Assembly: GCA_963974595.1 (NCBI GenBank)
Contig: CAXBDA010000022.1
Location: forward strand, 1-46,257
Direction: 5' to 3'
Origin: PZPK01 sp963974595
GTDB taxonomy: Bacteria; Pseudomonadota; Gammaproteobacteria; Pseudomonadales; Oleiphilaceae
DNA length: 46,257 bases
Both the position numbers and the translations under genes were made by a program. The notes beneath the pieces are model-generated. The model searched no databases. It was not told where the DNA came from and saw only the letters and a list, made by a program, of their open reading frames with translations. Shown in pieces: positions 18,215-24,846 of this stretch. Every line of letters begins with the position of its first letter. Positions within the stretch are counted from its first letter, which is position 1.

Positions 18215-18997
18215 ATGGATTTTGATTTCCCTTTAATTCTCGTCATATTAACATTTGTTACTGGCGGGATTTATGCTTTAGATGTTTTGTTGTTTGCGCC
18301 TAAAAGAGTTAAGTCTTCTGAAAATGCAGCAGATAATGCCGATGAAAACGCAGCCAGTATGCCGTGGTTGATTGAAACATCCCGGTCATTTTTTCCTGTA
18401 TTGGCCATCGTTTTAATTTTAAGGTCTTTTTTAGTTGAGCCTTTCCAAATCCCCTCTGGTTCAATGCTACCTACTTTAGAGGTAGGTGACTTTATTCTTG
18501 TAAATAAATTTGAATATGGTCTCAGGCTCCCGGTTATTGGTACTAAAGTTGTTTCACTGGGTGATCCGCAGCGAGGAGATATTATGGTCTTTAAATATCC
18601 GAAGGATGGTAAGACTAATTATATCAAACGCGTTATCGGTTTACCGGGAGACTTAATTAAATACGAAAATAAACGCTTAACAATAAATGGTAAGCTTATT
18701 GAAGAAAAGCTCTTGGCTAATTTACAAAAAGAGCAGTTATATACCGAAACATTAGTTGATGTTGAGCACCAAATATTTAAAACCAAACGCTCTTCAAATC
18801 TAGGAGCGGAAGGGTTATGGAGAATCCCGGAAGGGCATTATTTTATGATGGGCGATAATAGAGACAATAGTAATGATAGCCGTTTTTGGGGGCTAGTACC
18901 TGATGAGTTAGTTGTAGGTAAGGCGTTCGCTATTTGGATGCATTGGCCAACACTGGGTTCTTTACCCAGCTTTTCTCGCGTAGGTGGTATAAAATAG
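18215..18997 (+). CDS. lepB: Signal peptidase I
   Basis: Cleaves signal peptides from Sec and Tat substrates on the outer face of the plasma membrane. A first membrane helix (residues 7-28), a short cytoplasmic loop and a second helix near 58-73 precede the catalytic domain, as in E. coli. The nucleophile is Ser83 in IPSGSMLPTL, the general base Lys138 in NYIKRVIGLPGD, and the late box GDNRDNSNDSRFWG is intact. The 260-residue length is slightly shorter than in enterics but normal for the class. It is followed by the DUF4845 gene, the common order in Pseudomonas-like genomes. Confidence 0.96.
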   Translation: MDFDFPLILVILTFVTGGIYALDVLLFAPKRVKSSENAADNADENAASMPWLIETSRSFFPVLAIVLILRSFLVEPFQIPSGSMLPTLEVGDFILVNKFEYGLRLPVIGTKVVSLGDPQRGDIMVFKYPKDGKTNYIKRVIGLPGDLIKYENKRLTINGKLIEEKLLANLQKEQLYTETLVDVEHQIFKTKRSSNLGAEGLWRIPEGHYFMMGDNRDNSNDSRFWGLVPDELVVGKAFAIWMHWPTLGSLPSFSRVGGIK

Positions 18998-19042
18998 CTT
19001 AATATATTTTTTGGGTTTCATAAATATAATTGGAGACTGTTA

Positions 19043-19417
19043 ATGAAAAATGCTAGAAAGCAACAGGGTGCCTCTACACCTGTCGTTATCTTGTTTGTTT
19101 CTATGGCCATGATTGTGCTGACGATTGCATTCAAGCTTTACCCTGCTTTTTATGAAAACTGGCAGTTGCGACAGGTTCTTGAGTCTTTTAATGATGATCT
19201 AGGTATTGAAGATTTATCTGTTAAAGAAATAAGGGCGCGCTTCGATAAACGCTTATTAACAAATAATGTCCGTGATTTTAATAGCGATGAAAGCATTACT
19301 TTAGTGCGAGATGACGATTCATTTTCTATTTACGTCGAATATGAAGTGCGGGTACCAATTTATGACAATATTGATGCCATTGTATCTTTTGAAGAATCGC
19401 TAGAAAAACAACTCTAA
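19043..19417 (+). CDS. DUF4845 family membrane-anchored protein
   Basis: A 124-residue protein with one N-terminal membrane helix (residues 11-31, preceded by RKQQGAS, a pseudopilin-like short leader before the helix) and a mainly extracytoplasmic domain ending in a YVEYEVRVPIYDNIDAIVSFE stretch. The family is annotated as DUF4845 and constantly lies between lepB and rnc in gammaproteobacteria; no function is established. GGAG lies upstream of the ATG. The QQGAS start followed by a long hydrophobic helix recalls class III signal-like sequences, but the glutamate at +5 typical of pseudopilins is absent. Confidence 0.85.
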   Translation: MKNARKQQGASTPVVILFVSMAMIVLTIAFKLYPAFYENWQLRQVLESFNDDLGIEDLSVKEIRARFDKRLLTNNVRDFNSDESITLVRDDDSFSIYVEYEVRVPIYDNIDAIVSFEESLEKQL

Positions 19418-19423
19418 TGAAGG

Positions 19424-19443
19424 CTGTTATTAACTAATAATAG
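19424..19443 (+). other. Hairpin in the rnc leader
   Basis: CTGTTATTA (19424-19432) is nearly complementary to TAATAATAG (19435-19443), with one G-U pair; the innermost pairs cannot close, so a seven- or eight-pair stem is expected. Six T residues follow eight bases later. It lies 19 bases before the rnc ATG. It could be a weak attenuator or an mRNA structure limiting rnc translation; it is too short to be a classical RNase III substrate by itself. Confidence 0.35.
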
Positions 19444-19462
19444 ATCAAGGTTTTTTCCGTAA

Positions 19463-20143
19463 ATGGCTAATGGTCAACTAAGTAAGCTACAGCGTAGTAT
19501 TGGGTATACATTCAAGAATGAGTCACTGCTTGATCTAGCGCTTACTCATCGTAGTTTCAAAAGTATAAATAATGAACGACTCGAATATCTGGGTGATGCG
19601 ATCTTAAGTTTCGTGATTGCAGAAGCTTTATATTTTAAGTTTCCCGAAGCTAAAGAGGGGCAACTTAGTCGCTTAAGATCGCTATTGGTCAAGGGGGTTA
19701 CCCTAGCAGAAATAGGTAAACACTTTAAATTGGGTGATTACTTGAATCTCGGGGGGGGTGAACTAAAAAGCGGCGGATTTAGGCGTGAATCGATTATTGC
19801 AGATGCAGTCGAAGCCATAATTGGTGCAATATTTCTCGATAGTGGGCACTCAAAATGCAAAGATGTCTTGCTTTTTTGGTATGAAGAACGACTCAGTAAT
19901 TTATCCCTGGAGCATACTGAAAAAGACCCTAAAACCAGCCTTCAAGAATACCTTCAATCCATTAAACAAGATTTACCAAATTATGAAGTATCTGATGTGA
20001 AAGGTGATGCTCACAACCAGACTTTCTATGTAAGCTGCCAGATTGATGCTTTGCATATTAAAACTCAAGATAAAGGCTCTAGTCGGCGTATTGCCGAACA
20101 GAAAGCAGCCAAAAAAGCGCTCAAACTTTTAGGTGTGAAATAA
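19463..20143 (+). CDS. rnc: Ribonuclease III
   Basis: Endonuclease for double-stranded RNA, needed for rRNA processing and mRNA turnover. The RNase III signature NERLEYLGDA (Glu41 and Asp45 as metal ligands) lies at 37-46, and the second acidic pair sits in ADAVEAIIGAIFLD near 113-126. The C-terminal dsRNA-binding domain runs from DPKTSLQEYLQ near 157 to the end, with GSSRRIAEQKAAKKAL. Length (226) equals the E. coli enzyme. Hairpins lie both in its leader and over its stop codon, which may matter for autoregulation. It precedes era as usual. Confidence 0.97.
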   Translation: MANGQLSKLQRSIGYTFKNESLLDLALTHRSFKSINNERLEYLGDAILSFVIAEALYFKFPEAKEGQLSRLRSLLVKGVTLAEIGKHFKLGDYLNLGGGELKSGGFRRESIIADAVEAIIGAIFLDSGHSKCKDVLLFWYEERLSNLSLEHTEKDPKTSLQEYLQSIKQDLPNYEVSDVKGDAHNQTFYVSCQIDALHIKTQDKGSSRRIAEQKAAKKALKLLGVK

Positions 20144-20178
20144 ATTTTACACCTCGTTTTGTGTTATTTAAAAACACA
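20131..20178 (+). other. Tandem hairpins spanning the rnc stop and the rnc-era gap
   Basis: The first hairpin pairs 20131-20140 with 20145-20154 (ten pairs including one G-U, loop of four) and covers the rnc stop codon; it is followed by CGTTTT. The second pairs TTGTGTT (20159-20165) with AACACAA (20172-20178) around six bases and ends 13 bases before the era binding site. The pair could act as a partial terminator, an RNA-stability element, or a processing site separating rnc from era. No experimental basis; this is read from complementarity only. Confidence 0.45.
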
Positions 20179-20201
20179 ATAGATTACCTCGGAGAAGCAC
20201 A

Positions 20202-21131
20202 GTGACTGAATTAGACTTAGAAAGCATCTTAAATCCTGATAATCAGACGCGTTGCGGCTATGTTGCCATAGTAGGACGACCTAATGTAGGTAAGTCTACG
20301 CTGTTGAATCATATATTAGGCCAGAAAATCAGTATTACTTCTCGCCGACCTCAAACGACTCGACACCAAATCTTAGGTATCAAAACTCAAGAAGATACCC
20401 AAGTTGTCTATGTCGATACACCAGGCCTTCATCTAACTGAGCATAAAGCGATTAACCGGTTCATGAATAAGACCGCGTCAGACTCATTAAAGCATGTCGA
20501 TGTTGTTGTATTTGTTGTTGATCGTACTAAATGGACAGATGAAGATGAAATGGTACTCGAAAAAGTAAAGTCTGCAAATGCCCCTGTCATCCTGGCAATT
20601 AACAAGGTTGATCAGAGTAAAGAGAAAAGTAAATTACTGCCTCATATTGAAGAGTTAGCTAAAAAACATACATTTAATGCCATCATTCCTGTCTCTGCTA
20701 AACATGGGCATAATTTATTAGAACTTGAAAAAGTTATTGATAAATACTTGCCTGATAGTGTGCACTTCTTTCCTGAAGATCAAATCACCGATAGAAGTCA
20801 GCGCTTTCTAGCGGCAGAGTTAGTTCGTGAAAAAATAATGCGCCAATTAGGCGCCGAGCTACCTTACTCTGTAACAGTCGAAATAGAAGAATTTAAACGA
20901 AATAAAACCGTTCTTCATATCAGTGCGTTAATTTTGGTTGAAAGAATTGGCCAAAAGAAAATTGTGATTGGTGATAATGGTGAACAAATTAAAACTATCG
21001 GTCGAGATGCACGAAAAGACATGGAAAAGCTTTTTGATAGTAAGGTTATGTTAAACCTATGGGTTAAGGTTAAAAGTGGTTGGTCGGATGATGAAAGAGC
21101 GCTTAAAAGTCTTGGTTATCGAGATGACTAA
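20202..21131 (+). CDS. era: GTPase Era, 30S ribosome assembly factor
   Basis: Binds the 3' end of 16S rRNA during late 30S assembly. The G1 box is GRPNVGKS (residues 25-32), followed by the Era-typical ITSRRPQTTRHQI, G3 DTPGLH, G4 NKVD and G5-like VSAKHG. The C-terminal KH domain (VEIEEFKRNKTVLHISALI, then IVIGDNGEQIKTIGRDARKDME) is complete. The start is GTG 20202 with GGAG at 20191-20194, seven bases ahead. A 13-base gap separates it from recO. Confidence 0.97.
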   Translation: MTELDLESILNPDNQTRCGYVAIVGRPNVGKSTLLNHILGQKISITSRRPQTTRHQILGIKTQEDTQVVYVDTPGLHLTEHKAINRFMNKTASDSLKHVDVVVFVVDRTKWTDEDEMVLEKVKSANAPVILAINKVDQSKEKSKLLPHIEELAKKHTFNAIIPVSAKHGHNLLELEKVIDKYLPDSVHFFPEDQITDRSQRFLAAELVREKIMRQLGAELPYSVTVEIEEFKRNKTVLHISALILVERIGQKKIVIGDNGEQIKTIGRDARKDMEKLFDSKVMLNLWVKVKSGWSDDERALKSLGYRDD

Positions 21132-21143
21132 AGGTTAGTACTC

Positions 21144-21908
21144 ATGCACATGCCTCCAGAAGCAGTTTATGTTCTAAATAGACGTGTGTATAAGGAGTCT
21201 AGTCTTATACTTGATGTCTTTAGCCTAAACTATGGGCGTTTAAGTATTATCGCTAATGGTGCTTTAAAGAGTAAAAAAGCTTGGTCCGCTATGCTGCAGG
21301 TTTTTCAGCCTTTACTCATAGTTTGGGCTGGGCGATCATCATTAAAAACATTAGTGTCTATTGAAGCACCATCAAAAGCCATGACTCTAAGCGGAAATCG
21401 ATTGTTTTCTGCTTACTATCTTAATGAGCTTTTATTAAAGCTTGTGCCTCAAGATCAAGGTGAGTCAGTATCCTTTAATTCTTCCGAAAGTTTTATAGCG
21501 TACTCGAAAACATTAGAAGATTTATCTAATAGCGAAGATATAGAGCGTCCCTTAAGAATATTTGAATATCAGCTTCTGACAGAATTAGGCGTTTTTCCTG
21601 ATTCAAATAGTGACTTGAATGGTCAAGAGATACGACCAGAAATAGTATATACCTTAGTTCCACAAGAAGGTTTTAAGCCGGTTAATGTATCGATAGTTTC
21701 TAATAAACCAAGTAGAGGCTTACTTATTGAGGGGCGTTATTTAATTGATTTGCCTAATATACTTGAATCGGATTTTGAATTTACAGGTTCATTTTTGAAG
21801 CAGATAAAACGTCTTATGCGATCATTGATAGGTGAACTATTGGGCGGCCAGGTATTAAAGAGCCGCTCTCTCTTTCAAACATACAAACCATTTAGGAGTG
21901 TCACATGA
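21144..21908 (+). CDS. recO: DNA repair protein RecO
   Basis: Mediates RecA loading on SSB-coated DNA together with RecR. The N-terminal OB-fold is recognisable (VYVLNRRVYKESSLILDVFSLNYGRLSIIANGA), followed by LQVFQPLLIVWAGRSSLKTL and an alpha-helical C-terminal region. The zinc-finger cysteines found in some RecO proteins are not present, as in many gammaproteobacteria. Length (254) fits. It ends overlapping the pdxJ start by four bases (ATGA), so the two are coupled, the standard era-recO-pdxJ arrangement. Confidence 0.93.
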   Translation: MHMPPEAVYVLNRRVYKESSLILDVFSLNYGRLSIIANGALKSKKAWSAMLQVFQPLLIVWAGRSSLKTLVSIEAPSKAMTLSGNRLFSAYYLNELLLKLVPQDQGESVSFNSSESFIAYSKTLEDLSNSEDIERPLRIFEYQLLTELGVFPDSNSDLNGQEIRPEIVYTLVPQEGFKPVNVSIVSNKPSRGLLIEGRYLIDLPNILESDFEFTGSFLKQIKRLMRSLIGELLGGQVLKSRSLFQTYKPFRSVT

Positions 21909-22642
21909 GTCGAGTTTTATTAGGTGTGAATGTAGATCATGTCGCTACACTGAGGCAGGCAAGAGGGACTCGATATCCTGACCCCATTCAAGCTGCCTTG
22001 CTGGCTGAAGAGGCTGGAGCAGATGGCATCACTATTCACCCAAGAGAAGATCAACGACATATTCAGGAACGTGACGTTTTGCTATTAAATGACGTATTGC
22101 AAACACGCATGAATCTTGAGATGGCGGTTACCGATAGAATGTTAGATCTTGCAGACCGGGTGAGGCCGCCGCATTGCTGTTTAGTGCCTGAAAAAAGAGA
22201 AGAATTGACCACAGAAGGCGGTTTAAATGTCATAGCTCAAGAAGCTAAACTAAAAGATGCCTGTGCACGTTTAGCTAGTTATGGTTCTGAAGTCTCATTG
22301 TTTATTGATGCCGAAAAAGCGCAAATAGAAGCTGCATATAGATGTGGTGCCCCAGCTATTGAAATTCATACGGGCCATTATGCAGATGCGATTAGTTCTG
22401 AACAAAAATTGTTTGAACTAAGCAAAATAGTCAAAGGTGTTGAATTCGCGCAATCTTTAGGTTTGATCGTAAATGCGGGGCATGGTCTTCATTATCATAA
22501 TACTTATGAAATTGCTGTTATTGCAGGCATTAATGAGCTCAATATAGGGCACTCAATTATTGCTAGAGCCTTATTTACGGGTTTAAAAGAAGCCGTGTCT
22601 GAAATGAAAATATTGCTTACGCAAGCTTCTATTCATAAATAA
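21905..22642 (+). CDS. pdxJ: Pyridoxine 5'-phosphate synthase
   Basis: Condenses 1-deoxyxylulose 5-phosphate with 3-amino-2-oxopropyl phosphate in vitamin B6 synthesis. The TIM-barrel start LLGVNVDHVATLRQARGT is nearly invariant; TIHPREDQRHIQERD, LEMAVTDRML, CLVPEKREELTTEGGL and VNAGHGLHYHN follow in the family order. Length 245 is as expected. A four-base overlap with recO sits upstream and acpS begins 15 bases downstream. Confidence 0.97.
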   Translation: MSRVLLGVNVDHVATLRQARGTRYPDPIQAALLAEEAGADGITIHPREDQRHIQERDVLLLNDVLQTRMNLEMAVTDRMLDLADRVRPPHCCLVPEKREELTTEGGLNVIAQEAKLKDACARLASYGSEVSLFIDAEKAQIEAAYRCGAPAIEIHTGHYADAISSEQKLFELSKIVKGVEFAQSLGLIVNAGHGLHYHNTYEIAVIAGINELNIGHSIIARALFTGLKEAVSEMKILLTQASIHK

Positions 22643-22657
22643 GCGGTTATAAAGAAA

Positions 22658-23032
22658 ATGATCAAAGGTATCGGGACGGACTTAGTATCAATTTTACGCA
22701 TTGAACAAGTGCTTTCCAAGCATGGAGAGCGTTTTGCCGCAAAGATACTGGGTTCCGAAGAGTATAAACAGTTCCATTTGAGTAAGCGTAAACTTAACTT
22801 TCTAGCAAAACGCTTTGCAGCGAAAGAAGCGACCGCAAAAGCCCTTGGAACAGGCTTTTCTAAAGGTATAAGCTGGAAGGATATTCAACTGGCACATAAT
22901 GATCATGGCAAGCCTGAACTGATTTTAACGGATGGAGCGCTTGATCGATTTGAAAGCTTGGGGGCTGAACAGCTACTAATCAGCTTGAGTGATGAGGCAT
23001 CTTTAATTATTGCCTATGTTATTATTGAATAA
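22658..23032 (+). CDS. acpS: Holo-[acyl-carrier-protein] synthase
   Basis: Transfers 4'-phosphopantetheine from CoA to apo-ACP. The Mg2+ ligand Asp8 (GIGTDLVSI) and Glu57 in RFAAKEATAKALGTG are both present, and the C-terminal DEASLIIAYVIIE is typical. Length 124 is normal. It is the last gene of the lepA-to-acpS run; a long hairpin follows and the next genes lie on the other strand. Confidence 0.96.
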   Translation: MIKGIGTDLVSILRIEQVLSKHGERFAAKILGSEEYKQFHLSKRKLNFLAKRFAAKEATAKALGTGFSKGISWKDIQLAHNDHGKPELILTDGALDRFESLGAEQLLISLSDEASLIIAYVIIE

Positions 23033-23044
23033 GGAAAGTAGGTG

Positions 23045-23093
23045 GCTGCCTTTAGCTCTGATATAGCTCAATAAAAATAGAGTGAAAGGCAGC
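23045..23093. terminator. Long imperfect hairpin between convergent acpS and the YfaZ-like gene
   Basis: GCTGCCTTT (23045-23053) pairs perfectly with AAAGGCAGC (23085-23093). After one mismatch the stem continues with GCTCT (23055-23059) against AGAGT (23079-23083), one pair being G-U, leaving a 19-base loop. No T tract follows on the plus strand, and on the minus strand only a weak pyrimidine-rich run follows. Position between convergent genes suggests a bidirectional terminator or a transcript-end stabiliser. Confidence 0.5.
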
Positions 23094-23103
23094 TGTTGCA
23101 TTC

Positions 23104-23688
23104 TTAAAATGTTAGTTTTAAACCAAGGAAAGCACCGCTTTCAAATGTATAATTTCCAGATGTTTTTTCATCGCCAACATTTAAATATCGATAGCCTAAA
23201 GAAATGTCCGCGCTTTCAATAACCCTATAATTCACTTGCAGTCTTAGGCGTCTGAACTCATCAGAGTCTCCAAATGCTAATACTTCAGGTGCATAGTGAA
23301 TATCTGTTTCAAACGATAAACCTGGTACTTCAGGCGTATTGACTCTCACGGAACCACCGATGCCAACAGCAGAACCCTTAAATACACCTTCTTTGAATAT
23401 ATTCGTTTGAAAGCCTAAACCTACCGTTGTTGGCATGTTCCCGATAGCTGTTTGCCCCTTGGTATGTAGATCAATATTTAAAATATTGATCGCTTCAGCC
23501 TTAGCCTCATTTTTATAAAAATAACCTAGCCCAAATTGAGCATTAGAGTCTTCGTTAGAAACAGTATAATTTCCGTGGATCGCATCATCACTAATTCTCA
23601 TGTCGAACTCATCAGCGGATACGGATGAAAAAGGGAATAGAGAACTACAAATAATTGATGCTGAGAGCAGTGTGTGTTTTGCGTACAT
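23104..23688 (-). CDS. YfaZ-like outer membrane beta-barrel protein
   Basis: A 194-residue predicted outer-membrane protein. Residues 1-25 are a signal peptide ending SVSADEF. The rest alternates polar and hydrophobic residues in about eight strands (for example LGYFYKNEAKAEAINILNIDL, VGLGFQTNIF, ISLGYRYLNVG) and the chain ends in a terminal phenylalanine (GLKLTF), the assembly signal read by BamA. The pattern and length best fit the YfaZ family, whose function is not known. It lies 26 bases downstream of the DUF3187 gene in the same direction, so the two are probably one operon facing away from the sensor kinase. Confidence 0.7.
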   Translation of the reverse strand: MYAKHTLLSASIICSSLFPFSSVSADEFDMRISDDAIHGNYTVSNEDSNAQFGLGYFYKNEAKAEAINILNIDLHTKGQTAIGNMPTTVGLGFQTNIFKEGVFKGSAVGIGGSVRVNTPEVPGLSFETDIHYAPEVLAFGDSDEFRRLRLQVNYRVIESADISLGYRYLNVGDEKTSGNYTFESGAFLGLKLTF

Positions 23689-23714
23689 GTTGCTATTTAA
23701 TCCTTATCTAAGTG

Positions 23715-24728
23715 TTAAAAAAAAGTATCTAATCGTGTCTGGAAAATAATATCGGGGCCACTTCTGGGTCTTATATCCTCAACAATTGCAAACTCAAAAT
23801 TAGTTGTTTCAGAAAGTTTATGCACACTCGAAAAGCTTATCAATACTGGGTACCAGCCGAGTTCACGTATCTTCGTCTCGTAAATAGGCGATTGTGCATC
23901 TAACTGGCATTTTAAATGCCATGACTCAAAAGGTGCATAGGCGAAGCCAGTTCTAAATGTGAAAGCATAAGGTTTTTGGTTCAATTCTTTTAATGCTTCA
24001 ACTTCGCCTAAGTAAGATAAACCTGCTCCATACCAAAAAGCTAATTGGATATCGCTTAAAAAACGTCTATTTCTTACCCAATCCGGGTTGATTTGAGATA
24101 CTGCAACACCCAAATCAAATTTTTCGCTTCCTGTTTGCCTTGAAAAGTCACCGGTCGGCAATTTTGTCATGAATGTCCACCTTACGGAAGGCTTATCACT
24201 AGGAGTTAATTGAGCGGTAATACTTAAATCTCCCCAGCCGGACATTTCATTATCGATATCTAATAAGGTCTGATTATTACTTCTCAATAACCATCTAATA
24301 TTGTCCTGATTATTTTCTGTTCGACCATTTTGCGGTAATTGAAGTAGTTCATGAAACTTATAGATGAAGTTGTCAGCCGAGCCACCGCTATGCTTATACC
24401 ATGGGATACTGGTAGAAAGACTTATAGTGTTGTTGAGTTGGTATTTGGCCGTATTTCTAAAGACCAAAGTTTCACCATCAATAAAAAAGCTATCATCTTG
24501 TTTAACGGTTGAACTAATGTAATTGCTCAACTCTAACTGGCTACTTAAGCCAATTGTGCCAACCGCTTTGTTGGTATCAACTTCAGGCCTGACGAAACCA
24601 AATAAATTACTGACAGGGCCATTATTTACGACATGAATACTATTGGTTTGAAAGTATTCAGCGCCATACGTGTTACCCATAAATAGGCTGAACAAAAAAG
24701 CAGCCTTAAAAGCACGGTATAAAATCAT
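23715..24728 (-). CDS. DUF3187-type outer membrane protein
   Basis: A 337-residue protein with a signal peptide (residues 1-22, ending TYGAEY) and many amphipathic strands; the last residue is Phe (TRLDTFF), as in outer-membrane barrels. LFGFVRPEVDTNKAVG near the N-terminus, the SIPWYKHSGGSADNFIYKFHELLQLPQ segment and LPTGDFSRQTGSEKFDLGVAV agree with the DUF3187 family as I know it; no function is established. It is the first gene of a two-gene unit with the YfaZ-like protein. Its start is divergent from the kinase gene across 118 bases, so the two could share control. Confidence 0.72.
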   Translation of the reverse strand: MILYRAFKAAFLFSLFMGNTYGAEYFQTNSIHVVNNGPVSNLFGFVRPEVDTNKAVGTIGLSSQLELSNYISSTVKQDDSFFIDGETLVFRNTAKYQLNNTISLSTSIPWYKHSGGSADNFIYKFHELLQLPQNGRTENNQDNIRWLLRSNNQTLLDIDNEMSGWGDLSITAQLTPSDKPSVRWTFMTKLPTGDFSRQTGSEKFDLGVAVSQINPDWVRNRRFLSDIQLAFWYGAGLSYLGEVEALKELNQKPYAFTFRTGFAYAPFESWHLKCQLDAQSPIYETKIRELGWYPVLISFSSVHKLSETTNFEFAIVEDIRPRSGPDIIFQTRLDTFF

Positions 24729-24846
24729 AAAGTTATTCTATTTGATAGCTAAAAAGATAGAAGTTTATATTATCATGCACTGAGGTATAAAATAATAAAC
24801 CCCATGCACTATTCATCGACCACATCAGAAATAATCGAGGCTCGTA

